DNA from: Clostridium_S neuense
GTDB lineage: Bacteria; Bacillota; Clostridia; Clostridiales; Clostridiaceae
Direction of reading: 5' to 3'
NCBI RefSeq assembly: GCF_045310695.1
Contig: NZ_JBJIAA010000019.1
Location: forward strand, 1-64,000
Length of the DNA: 64,000 nt
In this document: positions 16,393 to 25,019 of the stretch, piece after piece
How the letters are laid out: each line of letters begins with the position of its first letter
Numbering within the stretch: position 1 is the first letter of the stretch
Notes under the pieces: generated by a model
The model's database searches: none
Told to the model about the DNA's origin: nothing
The model's input: only the letters and a program-made list of their open reading frames with translations
Made by a program: the position numbers and the translations under genes

Positions 16393-18592
16393 AAAGATAG
16401 AACTTACTAGTGAAAAAATTGCAATAATTTTAATTTTAATACTGTCGGCAGTACTTAATTTTGTAAATATAGGCTTAGAGGGGTATGGAAATCCATATTA
16501 TGCAGCGGGCGTAAAGAGCATGACTATGAGCTTGAAAAATTTCTTCTTTGTAGCCTTTGATCCAACAGGCTATGTAACTGTAGATAAACCGCCTTTAGGC
16601 TTCTGGCTTCAAGCAATTTCAGCTAAGATATTTGGCTTTAGCGGCTGGAGCGTGTTACTTCCACAAGCTATTGCAGGAGTGGTTTCAGTTTGGGTTTTAT
16701 ATAGAATTGTAAAAAGATCCTTTGGAAATGCAGCAGGTTTAATTTCAGCTTTATGTCTTTCTATAACACCTGTATTTGTAGCAGTAAGCAGAAATAATAC
16801 AATAGACAATACTTTAGTTATGACATTATTATTTGCTTGTTGGGCACTTACTATAGCAGCGGAAAAGGGCAAAATGAGATATATAATAATAAGTTTAGCC
16901 TTAGTTGGTGTTGGCTTTAATATAAAGATGCTCGAAGCTTACATGGTGGCACCGGCAATATATCTAGTTTATCTTTTATGCAGCACAGTTTCTTTAAAGA
17001 AGAAGATAATACATCTTGTTGTAGGAAGTTTGGTTTTAGTTTTTGTTTCATTCTCATGGGCAGTAGTAGTTGATTTGGTACCAGCCTCAAGCAGACCATA
17101 TGTAGGCAGCAGCACTAACAATACTGTTATGGATTTAATATTTGGACACAATGGAGTAGAGAGATTAAGCGGCAGTTCTTCCGGAATGGGCGGCGGTGGA
17201 AGACCAAGTGGTATGGGTGGTGAAAGACCAAGCGGAATGCTAGGTGGTCAATTTGATGGTAAGCCTAATGGAACTCAAGGACAGCCGCCAAGTGGTCAGT
17301 CTAATGGAGCACCTAGCGGGACTCAAGGGCAACCACCAAGTAATCAAAGTGGTTCAAGTTCTTCTAAAGCGAATACAAGCAGCAGTGATGGGAGAAGATT
17401 TGGAGATTTCAATGGTAAGATGTCAGGCGGCGGTGGTTTTGCAGGGACCTCAGGACTTTCAGGTAATTTTGGAGGACAGACTGCTTCTGGACTTGCTAGA
17501 TTATTTTCTAAGAACATATTATCCGATCAAATAATGTGGTTTTTACCGATTGCTTTCTTAGGATTTATAGCAGCAGCACTTAAGGAAAGGCTGAAATTTA
17601 AGCTTGATAATGCTAAAAAGGTTTCAATAGTAATGTGGGTTATGTGGTTATTCCCTGAGTTCATATACTTCAGCTTTACAAAAGGTTTGTTCCACAATTA
17701 CTATTTAACTATGATGGCAGCACCAGCAGCAGCTTTAACAGGTATAGGAATTTGCTCTATGTGGAAGCTTTATAAAGAAGGAGGCTGGAAGAGTTGGATT
17801 TTACCTGTTGCTCTCATGATAAATAGTGCAGCGCAGGCACTTGAATTATCGTATTTTGCAAGCAGCCTTTCAAGTACAGTAAAGATTGTTGCAGGAGCAG
17901 CAATTGTTTTAACCTTTGCATTTTCAATAGGACTTTGTATATTGAAGTTCATTAAAAATCAGAATATGCAGTTGAAAAAGGGAGCAGTAGCTCTTGCATT
18001 TACAGGAATTCTAATAATACCTTTCATGGGATCAGCAGCAACTTTAAAATATGCCGTATCAAATAATATGCCAGCTGCAGGCTTAGAGCTGCTTATGAAC
18101 AGCGGTGGTAGTAAGGGAATGCAGATGGGCGGAGACATAGAAAGTACTCAGAGTAATTCAAAGCTAGTAAGTTTTTTAGAGAAAAACGCGGCTAATGAAA
18201 AATACCAGCTCGTAGTTTCATCTTCTCAAAGTGCTGATAGTTTAATAATAAACAATGGATTGCGTGTAATGACACTTGGAGGTTTTTCCGGAAGTGATAA
18301 CACAATAACCTTAGCTCAGTTTAAAGAATTAGTTAAAAAAGGCGAAGTAAGATATGTATTAACTGGCGGTATGGGAGGCGGCAGCAACAGCACCATAATG
18401 CAGTGGATTCAGAAAAACGGTATACTAGTTGATTCAAGTGAATGGAGCAATTCCTCTTCTACTAGCAGCACAAATAATTCTGAAAGCAAAGTTAAAAATA
18501 CATCAAGCTCTCAAAATAATGCAAATCACATGCAGGGTCAGGGAGGCTTCGGCAGCGGACAGTTATATGATTTAAAAGGAGCAGTTAAATAA
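16385..18592 (+). CDS. GT39-like (PMT/ArnT, YkcB-type) glycosyltransferase
   Basis: 735-aa multi-pass GT-C enzyme. The first external loop carries VDKPPLGFWLQ (DKPP at 67-70), the hallmark of ArnT/PMT_2 proteins. Helices fill about 80-235 and 385-560. A Gly/Ser/Gln-rich external insert at about 258-372 (SSGMGGGGRPSGMGG and repeated QGQPPS units) and a soluble C-terminal domain (about 590-735; YQLVVSSSQSADSL) match YkcB-type proteins. TTG start with GAGGAGG eight bases upstream, overlapping the previous gene by eight bases. Likely a polyprenyl-phosphate-sugar-dependent envelope glycosyltransferase. A full family A repeat begins six bases after its stop. Confidence 0.88.
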   Translation: MIKKIELTSEKIAIILILILSAVLNFVNIGLEGYGNPYYAAGVKSMTMSLKNFFFVAFDPTGYVTVDKPPLGFWLQAISAKIFGFSGWSVLLPQAIAGVVSVWVLYRIVKRSFGNAAGLISALCLSITPVFVAVSRNNTIDNTLVMTLLFACWALTIAAEKGKMRYIIISLALVGVGFNIKMLEAYMVAPAIYLVYLLCSTVSLKKKIIHLVVGSLVLVFVSFSWAVVVDLVPASSRPYVGSSTNNTVMDLIFGHNGVERLSGSSSGMGGGGRPSGMGGERPSGMLGGQFDGKPNGTQGQPPSGQSNGAPSGTQGQPPSNQSGSSSSKANTSSSDGRRFGDFNGKMSGGGGFAGTSGLSGNFGGQTASGLARLFSKNILSDQIMWFLPIAFLGFIAAALKERLKFKLDNAKKVSIVMWVMWLFPEFIYFSFTKGLFHNYYLTMMAAPAAALTGIGICSMWKLYKEGGWKSWILPVALMINSAAQALELSYFASSLSSTVKIVAGAAIVLTFAFSIGLCILKFIKNQNMQLKKGAVALAFTGILIIPFMGSAATLKYAVSNNMPAAGLELLMNSGGSKGMQMGGDIESTQSNSKLVSFLEKNAANEKYQLVVSSSQSADSLIINNGLRVMTLGGFSGSDNTITLAQFKELVKKGEVRYVLTGGMGGGSNSTIMQWIQKNGILVDSSEWSNSSSTSSTNNSESKVKNTSSSQNNANHMQGQGGFGSGQLYDLKGAVK

Positions 18593-18597
18593 AAGAA

Positions 18598-19148
18598 TGC
18601 GAAGTAACAATGCTTCTTCGCATTAAAAAAATTCTATAAAGCTAAGGTTCAAAAATCATAAAATACTAAGATATTTCAATAACTCGCGTTGCTCAAACAG
18701 ATTGAAATATCTAAGTGTTTTACAATTTTTGAACCAAGCTTTATTAGGATTTTTTTAAACTGCTCCTTCAGCATTGTTACTTCGCTTCTACAGTGGTACA
18801 AGGAAAAAATTCCTCCGTGCCTGCGGAATTTTAGATGTAAATCTTTGGAGTTAATTAAATTTCTATAATATATTACTATTGATTTTCATTGATTAAACAT
18901 GTTTACAGTACATTTTTCGTAGAGAAACGGAGAAAAATTCACCTTACATTCCCGGTTTGGCGAAGTAGCAGCATTGAAGGAACAGTTTAAATAAAATTTT
19001 ATAAATCTTAGTGGTAAATTGTTAAAAGCTTTAGATATCTCAATCTGTTTGAGCCAACGGCGAGTTATTGAAATATCTTAAGATTTTAACAATTTGACAC
19101 TTAGATTTATTAATTTTATTTAATATTCCAAGATGCTGTTACTTCGCA
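18598..19148 (+). repeat. Family A repeat, full copy (A2)
   Basis: 551 bp bounded by TGCGAAGTAACA (18598-18609) and its inverse TGTTACTTCGCA (19137-19148). It consists of a left hairpin (to about 18788; the inner stem runs GGTTCAAAAAT...TTTTTGAACC with apex ATTTCAATAACTCGC / GCTCAAACAGATTGAAAT), a core of about 175 bp (two ATTCCTCCGTGCC/CGGAATTTT-type small stems, TTTTTCGTAGAGAAACGGAG), and a right hairpin starting GGCGAAGTAGCAGCATTGAAGG and ending at the terminus, with the same apex inverted. No open reading frame of note. No clear target duplication. Confidence 0.85.
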
Positions 19149-19164
19149 ATTTTTATAAATAGAT

Positions 19165-19335
19165 AACATGAAATCTGAAAATTACAGGTTCTGGACTTAT
19201 CCTAACAAACTGGAAGTTAAATCAGAGTACGGAGCACAAAGTACAGAGTACAGTGAAGGTGGATTTACCTTTTGCTACGCTCAGGTAAACCTTAGAACTT
19301 AATAGTGTCCACTGCTATAGCTTCCGGTTTGTAGA
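19165..19335 (+). repeat. Family C repeat, diverged copy (C2)
   Basis: Contains AGATAACATGAAATCTGAAA, ACTTATCCTAACAAACTGGAAG, AGAGTACGGAGCACAAAG, TACAGAGTACAGTGAAGG and, at its right end, CTTCCGGTTTG, which inverts AAACTGGAAG on the left. It directly follows the family A copy and fills most of the gap before the SseB-like gene. The remainder of 19336-19453 holds the presumed promoter of that gene; no clear -35/-10 pair was identified. Confidence 0.6.
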
Positions 19336-19453
19336 AAAAATTGTTACCTATAATTTCTATCTTTTTAGTTATATATGTATATGGTTGTATGTTGATATAT
19401 GATAGAAACTATGGTAATTTTATACATGAGGATATGAGAATGGAGATGAGAAT

Positions 19454-20791
19454 ATGACAGAAGAAAGGGAAAATGAGCTCACAAAAAAGTTTTTGTTAAG
19501 TGAGAATGAATCTGTTGAGGAGTTAAAAAATATAGAAATTCAAGAAATTATATTTTTAATTTATTCTGCTAAGTATTTTAAGGACAAGAAAAACTTGCCT
19601 AACGTTGATTTTGATAATAAGTTTCAAGTATTTCATAAAACACTTAGGGAAAGGGTAAAAACAGCAGAGGAACTGTATATTGCTTATGATAAGAATACGG
19701 GTTATCCATATGTTGATGTTCAAGGGAGGACATGGATTTTTTCAAAAAAAGAGTATGCTGATAACGCAGAAGATTATTTTTTACAGCAGATGGTCATGCT
19801 AGAAATGAAAAAAATAAATAAAGAAGAAGTCATAAGAGAATTTGCTGATTTCCATAGGTTGGGGATAGAAAAAATATTATTAGACAATGGTAAATATACA
19901 ACGGAGATAAACAGGGATGATGTACTACCTCCTCCAGATTGGAGCAGTACACCAAAGATAAGTATTCCAATTACAAATCCTAACTTGCAATTTGCAATGC
20001 TTAGATTTTTTCAAGCTATGTATTCAAAAAACAATTACGCAGGAAAAACTCAAGAACTTCACAGATTAGAGGACAAAATGTTAGACGAAGTTATTACTGC
20101 AAAGTATTTAATACCTATGCATTTAAAGGAAAAGGAAAAAACAACTCCTAATGCTGATGGAGTAAAAACCTTAAAAAGTGGTACTATAATGCAGTTCGCA
20201 AATTTAGTGGACAAAAACGATAAAAGTTGGCTGCCAGCCTTTACAGATTGGGTAGAATTTCAAAAGGTATATGATAAAGCTGTGTGGAGTGGCAATATAG
20301 CAACCTATGACGATTTGCTTGCATTATCTAAAGGAATGGAAGGTATAGCTGTAAACTGCAATGGAACTTGTCTTCGCATAAATGAAAATAACAAGGCTAT
20401 GATTGAAAAATATAAAAAGGAAAAGGATAATAATGATGAGGTAACGGCAGTAAAACAAAATGTTATAAAGAAAGACACTAAGGTTATGCTTGGTGAACCT
20501 AAAGATTATCCTTCTGGGATGATAGAAGCTGTTAAGGAACATATGAAAAAGAATAAATGTATTAAAGCGGCATACCTAAGGCTTATGCTAAAGGATGATG
20601 AGAAAAGCTACTTAATAGTGGTAGATTTTAGAGGAGAAAAGAATCAAGTATTTCAGGGAATTGCTAAGGCAGCCTCCCCATACTTGAAGGGAATGTATCT
20701 CGATATGGTAGGAGCTAACGAAAGCTTTGGCAAGAATGCTGTAAAGGACGTCAAACCGTTTTATAAGAGAAGAATACTAGGAATATTTTAA
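19454..20791 (+). CDS. SseB-family protein
   Basis: 445-aa soluble protein with three parts. The first 170 residues are charged and unassigned. About 180-325 matches the SseB N-terminal domain (NLQFAMLRFFQAMYSKNN; YLIPMHLKE; WLPAFTDWVEF; GIAVNCNG). About 345-445 matches the SseB C-terminal domain (EAVKEHMKKNKCIKAAYLRL; YKRRIL at the end). SseB was named for enhanced serine sensitivity in E. coli; its molecular role is not established. Similar proteins occur next to secretion or toxin genes elsewhere, but none is seen here. Single gene, with GGAG and GAGAAT upstream of the ATG. Confidence 0.8.
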   Translation: MTEERENELTKKFLLSENESVEELKNIEIQEIIFLIYSAKYFKDKKNLPNVDFDNKFQVFHKTLRERVKTAEELYIAYDKNTGYPYVDVQGRTWIFSKKEYADNAEDYFLQQMVMLEMKKINKEEVIREFADFHRLGIEKILLDNGKYTTEINRDDVLPPPDWSSTPKISIPITNPNLQFAMLRFFQAMYSKNNYAGKTQELHRLEDKMLDEVITAKYLIPMHLKEKEKTTPNADGVKTLKSGTIMQFANLVDKNDKSWLPAFTDWVEFQKVYDKAVWSGNIATYDDLLALSKGMEGIAVNCNGTCLRINENNKAMIEKYKKEKDNNDEVTAVKQNVIKKDTKVMLGEPKDYPSGMIEAVKEHMKKNKCIKAAYLRLMLKDDEKSYLIVVDFRGEKNQVFQGIAKAASPYLKGMYLDMVGANESFGKNAVKDVKPFYKRRILGIF

Positions 20792-20797
20792 AAATAA

Positions 20798-21047
20798 TGT
20801 GAAGTAACAATGCTTCGTCGCGTTAAAAAAATCCTATAAATCTAAGGTTCAAAAATCATAAAATACTAAGATATTTCAATAACTTGCTAAAAAAGCGCTC
20901 AGACAATTGAAATATCTAAGCATTTTACAATTTTTGAATCAAGATTTATTAGGATTTTTTTAAACCGCTCCTTCAGCATTGTTACTTCGCTCCCACGGTG
21001 GTACAAGGAAAAAATTCCTCCGTGCCTACGGAATTTTGGGTGTGAAT
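20798..21047 (+). repeat. Family A repeat, left half only (A3)
   Basis: Starts TGTGAAGTAACAATGCTTCG seven bases after the SseB stop. It carries a complete left hairpin (apex ATTTCAATAACTTGC / GCTCAGACAATTGAAAT) and the beginning of the core (GTGGTACAAGGAAAAAATTC, GTGCCTACGGAATTTTGGG), then stops abruptly near 21047. The right hairpin and terminal repeat are absent. Confidence 0.8.
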
Positions 21048-21315
21048 TTTAATGTATAGATAGGAATAATGGAAGAAGTACCGAAAGAGTGGTTGCTTTA
21101 GGTATAGAAGGATAACAATCATATACGGGGTTTGGGATGTAATCCCATTATCCTTCTTTAATCTGTATTAGTCATCTTTATATTAGCCCAAACCTTGTGC
21201 ATGTTTACTCCCTATCGGTCAAACAATTGAAATATCTAAGTATTCCTGTTTTTTCTTTATTTGTGAGTAAATTTGAAAATATAAAAATAAATTTATCAAC
21301 AAAATACGAAATATA
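21048..21315. other. Intergenic stretch with an orphan family A hairpin arm
   Basis: No gene is visible. A hairpin-like segment lies at about 21100-21165 (GGATAACAATC... and TATCCTTC). At 21218-21246 the sequence CGGTCAAACAATTGAAATAT matches the 3' side of the family A left hairpin, though its 5' side is missing. This suggests deletion or rearrangement of the copy that begins at 20798. Confidence 0.45.
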
Positions 21316-21344
21316 TTGACAATATTATTTTTATAAAGTAATAT
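21316..21344 (+). promoter_or_regulatory. Sigma-A promoter of the first oligopeptide-binding protein
   Basis: TTGACA (21316-21321), 17-bp spacer, TAATAT (21339-21344), in an A/T-rich context. It leaves an untranslated leader of roughly 145 bases. Confidence 0.7.
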
Positions 21345-21379
21345 TATTATAAAATATTTATAAAACAATTATTGATATT

Positions 21380-21443
21380 AAAAATTTTATTTTTATGCAC
21401 TTAGGGGCGAAGCGCATTTAAAAGTATTATTTATAAAATTTTT
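21380..21443 (+). promoter_or_regulatory. Leader hairpin upstream of the first oligopeptide-binding protein
   Basis: AAAAATTTTAT and TTTTATGC pair with GCATTTAAAAG and ATAAAATTTTT around a G/C-richer centre (AGGGGCGAAGC). It may be an RNA stability or attenuation structure; no known riboswitch class was recognised. Confidence 0.35.
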
Positions 21444-21497
21444 AAATCTTCTAATTTGTATTGTTTTACTAATTTTATAAAAGTAGGGGGGCTAATA

Positions 21498-23129
21498 ATG
21501 AAATCAAGAATTTTAAAAACGTTAGTAATTGCTATAACCTGCACTGCTAGTATTGGGTTATCGGCATGTGGAAGTAGTGGTGCATCAAGCAGTGGTGGTA
21601 ATAGTAAGACTACTAGTTCGGCAAAAAAGGTAATAAATGTGGGCATAATGAATGCTCCAAGTGGATTTAATGCATTGGATTCTTCTGATGTAGCGCAAAA
21701 TGATATGACGCAAATTTTGTTTAAGCCACTTGTAGAACTTGATGAAGACTTTAAATTCCAACCATCGCTGGCTGATTCTATTGAAACAACTGATAACAAG
21801 ACTTTTACAATAAAATTGAATAAGAAAGCAAAGTGGACAGACGGAAAGCCAGTAACAGCGGATGATACTATGTTTACCCTTGGACTTATAACAAATCCTA
21901 AGGTTGCTTCTACTATTGCATCTAAGTTTAATATATTAAAAGGACTAGATGCCTCAGGTAAAAACACCTCAGGGCAAGACAGTTTTGAAGGAGCTAAAAA
22001 AGTAGACGATCATACAATACAGCTTATTACAAAAGACAATGTAGATAAGACAATATTTGAAGATTTAGTTGGACAATATTTAAAGACTGTTCCACAGCAT
22101 GTACTTAAAGACGTACCAGCAGATCAAGTATTTAAAGCAACTTTCTTCCAAAATCCAAATGTAACTAATGGACAATTTAAATTTGCTACATATAAAAAAG
22201 ATCAATATGTACAAATGGATGCCAACAAGGATTATTTCAGAGGAGCACCTAAGCTTTCACAGCTTAATTTTAAAATAATGCAAGGAACTGAAATAACTGT
22301 ACAGCTTCAAAGTGGTGAAATTGATATGAATGATCCACTTATAGGAACAATTCCTAATGATGATATTGAAAAAGTTAAGACTATGAAAAATATCGATGTT
22401 ATAAAAGAAAAAGCATCAGTTAACGATCAAACTTTACAGATGAACGTAAAGACTATACCTGATCCTAGAGTAAGAAGAGCTATTTCTTATGCAATAAATA
22501 GAAAGCAAATAATAAAGAATATAATAAAAGGGTCAGCAGAGGAAATTATTGGAGCATACCCACCATCAAGTAAGTTTTTTAACAAGGATTTAGATTATGC
22601 TTCATATGATCCAGCAAAGGCAAAGGCGTTATTAAAAGAAGCTAATTGGGATCCAAACAAAGTATTGAAGTTTAATGTTCCTGTTGGAAACACTGGTCGT
22701 GAACAAGCGGCTAATGTTATAGCTCAAAATCTTCAAGATGTAGGAATAAAGGTACAAATGCAGAAATATGACTTTGTTACAAGCCTAGCTCTTGGTAAAA
22801 AACATAATTTTGATTTGTATATAGTTGGACTTACAGTAGACCCTGTTAATCCAGATATATCAGCATATATAGGTACAGGTCAAACTTTGGATTTAAGTGG
22901 ATACAGCAATCCAACCTTGGATGCACTTCTGGAGCAAGGAAAAACAACTGTAGATTCTGCAAAGGTTACAGAAATCTATAACAAGGTTCAAGAGATATAC
23001 AGTAATGATGCTCCATCAGTTGGAGTGTATGCACCTCTTGGAATAGGAGCTGTCAATAAGAGAGTAGTAGGAGCAACTCCAAAATCAGCAGGAATGTACG
23101 TTGGCATAGAAAATTGGGATGTAAAATAA
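21498..23129 (+). CDS. Oligopeptide-binding lipoprotein (SBP_bac_5 family), copy 1
   Basis: 543-aa extracytoplasmic solute-binding protein. The lipoprotein signal is MKSRILKTLVIA...LSAC with the lipobox Cys near residue 24, followed by a Ser/Gly linker. The mature part is an SBP_bac_5 (OppA/DppA) fold: FKPLVELDEDFKFQPSLADS, KNAKWTDGKPVTADD-type motif, RRAISYAINRKQIIKNI. It should capture peptides (or nickel/glycosides) for an ABC importer, but no permease or ATPase genes are nearby. ATG 21498 follows GGGGGG by six bases. The next gene is a close paralogue. Confidence 0.93.
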   Translation: MKSRILKTLVIAITCTASIGLSACGSSGASSSGGNSKTTSSAKKVINVGIMNAPSGFNALDSSDVAQNDMTQILFKPLVELDEDFKFQPSLADSIETTDNKTFTIKLNKKAKWTDGKPVTADDTMFTLGLITNPKVASTIASKFNILKGLDASGKNTSGQDSFEGAKKVDDHTIQLITKDNVDKTIFEDLVGQYLKTVPQHVLKDVPADQVFKATFFQNPNVTNGQFKFATYKKDQYVQMDANKDYFRGAPKLSQLNFKIMQGTEITVQLQSGEIDMNDPLIGTIPNDDIEKVKTMKNIDVIKEKASVNDQTLQMNVKTIPDPRVRRAISYAINRKQIIKNIIKGSAEEIIGAYPPSSKFFNKDLDYASYDPAKAKALLKEANWDPNKVLKFNVPVGNTGREQAANVIAQNLQDVGIKVQMQKYDFVTSLALGKKHNFDLYIVGLTVDPVNPDISAYIGTGQTLDLSGYSNPTLDALLEQGKTTVDSAKVTEIYNKVQEIYSNDAPSVGVYAPLGIGAVNKRVVGATPKSAGMYVGIENWDVK

Positions 23130-23150
23130 AATATAAAACTATAAATTAAA

Positions 23151-23196
23151 AGTAAGGTGTTGATGGCTGTAAAAGCTGTTGACACTTTATTTTTAT
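23151..23196 (+). terminator. Rho-independent terminator after copy 1
   Basis: AAGGTGTTGATGGC pairs (with G-U pairs) with GCTGTTGACACTTT around TGTAAAA, followed by a T-rich run (TTTATTTTTATT). Confidence 0.75.
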
Positions 23197-23272
23197 TCCA
23201 TTATTTTATTAAAGCTAAGTGTTAATTTGCCATGCCTAAAATTTTCAATTTAACTAAAATTTCTATAAAAAA

Positions 23273-23301
23273 TTGACATACTTATGAAATTACAGTATTA
23301 T
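23273..23301 (+). promoter_or_regulatory. Sigma-A promoter of the second oligopeptide-binding protein
   Basis: TTGACA (23273-23278), 17-bp spacer, TATTAT (23296-23301). Each paralogue therefore has its own promoter and terminator. Confidence 0.75.
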
Positions 23302-23374
23302 AAGCAATAAGGTAGTTAATAAATTGTTAATTTTATTAAAAACTTTTACAAATGAAATATTAGGGGGCAAAAAA

Positions 23375-24991
23375 ATGAATAAGAAACTTATTAAAGCAGT
23401 AGTTCTAACTTTAATAAGTACTACTACTTTAACTCTTTCAGCTTGTGGAGCTTCAAGTAGCAGTACTTCACAAAGTGGAAATGCAAAAAAAATTGTCAAT
23501 GTTGGTATAGTTAATGCACCAAGTGGATTTAATGCACTTGATTCATCGGACCAAAGTCAAAATAACATGACAGAGGTTTTGTTTAAACCACTGGTTGAAC
23601 TTTCAAGTGATTTGAAGTTTGTTCCGGGGCTTGCGGATTCAATAACTACAGCAGATAACAAGACTTTTGTTGTAAAATTGAACAAAAACGCAAAGTGGAC
23701 AGACGGAAAACCTGTAACAGCAGACGATGTTCTATTTACTTTAAATCTCATAACAAATCCTAAGGTTGCATCCACAATTGCATCTAAATTCAATATGCTT
23801 GCTGGATTAAATGATGCGGGAAAGAACACAAATGGTACGGATGCTTTTGATGGGGCTAAAAAAGTAGACGATCATACTATAAATTTGATAACTAAACAGC
23901 CGGTTGATACAGTTGTATTTGATGATTTAATAGGCCAATATTTAAAAACAGTACCAAAGCACGTTTTAAAGGATACTCCACTTGATCAAATGTTTAAAGC
24001 GGCATTTTTCCAAAATCCAAATGTAACTGATGGAGCATTTAAACTAGTTACATATAAAAAAGATCAATACGTACAAATGGCTGCTAACAAGGATTATTTT
24101 AGAGGAGCACCAAAGCTTTCACAGCTTAACTTTAAAATAATGCAGGGAACTGAGTTAACTGTACAACTTCAAAGTGGTGAAATTGACACAAACGATCCTT
24201 TGGTTGGACAACTTCCAAATGATGATATTTCAAAGCTTAAGAGCTTGAAAAATATAGCAGTTACAAAAGGTGCGCCTAGTGGAATACAGGTTATGGAAGT
24301 CAATGTTAATAGAATTTCTAACGCTAACGTAAGAAAAGCTATTTCATATGCAATAAATAGAAAACAAATAGTTGATAATTTACTTAAAGGTGCTGGAGAA
24401 GAAATTGTAGGACCTTATCCTAAATCAAGTAATTTCTTTAACAAAGATTTAGATTATCCAACTTATAACCCCGCAAAAGCTAAAGAATTATTAAAAGAAG
24501 CAAATTGGGACTCAAGTAAGGTTTTAAAACTTAACGTTCCTACTGGAAACACTGTTCGTGAGCAATCTGCTAATGTAATAGCACAAAATCTTCAAGAAGT
24601 TGGTATTAAAACTCAAATTCAAAAATATGATTTTGTTACAGCTCTAAATCTTGCTAAAAAGCATGACTATGATTTATTCTTAGCTGGTTTTACTTTTGAT
24701 CCTGTTAACCCAGATATAACAGCTTATATAGCAAGTGGTCAAATTCTTGACTTAAGTGCGTACAGCAATAGTCAAATGGATTCAATTCTTGCACAGGGTA
24801 AAGTTACTGTAGATAAAGCAAAACGTACAGAAATTTACAACAAGGTTCAGGAACTTTATGTTAATGATTCACCAGTAATTGGAACATATGCACCAAGTAG
24901 TATGACTGCCGTTAATAAGAGACTTACCTACGGCGGAGCAACAGCCTTTGGAATGTATGCAAATCTTGAAAAATGGGATGTATCTAAGTAA
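23375..24991 (+). CDS. Oligopeptide-binding lipoprotein (SBP_bac_5 family), copy 2
   Basis: 538-aa paralogue of the preceding protein, aligning over the whole length with long identical blocks (GTELTVQLQSGEID; YKKDQYVQMAANKDYFRGAP). The signal is MNKKLIKAVVLTLISTTTLTLSAC with lipobox Cys at 24. The main differences are in the ligand-facing middle (TKGAPSGIQVMEVNVNRIS replaces the equivalent block of copy 1), suggesting different peptide preference. ATG 23375 follows AGGGGGC by six bases. As for copy 1, no transporter subunits are adjacent. A tandem duplication followed by divergence is the simplest reading. Confidence 0.93.
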   Translation: MNKKLIKAVVLTLISTTTLTLSACGASSSSTSQSGNAKKIVNVGIVNAPSGFNALDSSDQSQNNMTEVLFKPLVELSSDLKFVPGLADSITTADNKTFVVKLNKNAKWTDGKPVTADDVLFTLNLITNPKVASTIASKFNMLAGLNDAGKNTNGTDAFDGAKKVDDHTINLITKQPVDTVVFDDLIGQYLKTVPKHVLKDTPLDQMFKAAFFQNPNVTDGAFKLVTYKKDQYVQMAANKDYFRGAPKLSQLNFKIMQGTELTVQLQSGEIDTNDPLVGQLPNDDISKLKSLKNIAVTKGAPSGIQVMEVNVNRISNANVRKAISYAINRKQIVDNLLKGAGEEIVGPYPKSSNFFNKDLDYPTYNPAKAKELLKEANWDSSKVLKLNVPTGNTVREQSANVIAQNLQEVGIKTQIQKYDFVTALNLAKKHDYDLFLAGFTFDPVNPDITAYIASGQILDLSAYSNSQMDSILAQGKVTVDKAKRTEIYNKVQELYVNDSPVIGTYAPSSMTAVNKRLTYGGATAFGMYANLEKWDVSK

Positions 24992-25019
24992 TAGTATTTT
25001 TAAATATTAAATAAATTTA

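Noticed and set aside
17244..17534. Alternative plus-strand frame within the GT39-like gene
   Set aside because: It is a by-product of the Gly/Ser/Gln low-complexity coding segment; no start signals and no family.
18598..19148. Family A repeat as an insertion sequence or CRISPR-like array
   Set aside because: No transposase frame, no regular spacer-repeat structure; only inverted, not direct, repeats.
21100..21175. Possible riboswitch or small RNA before the peptide-binding genes
   Set aside because: A weak stem (GGATAACAATC / TATCCTTC) is visible, but no known class or promoter could be matched; most likely repeat debris.
21456..21497. Upstream start for the first peptide-binding lipoprotein
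   Set aside because: The extra residues would precede the signal peptide and displace the lipobox; GGGGGG lies just before ATG 21498.
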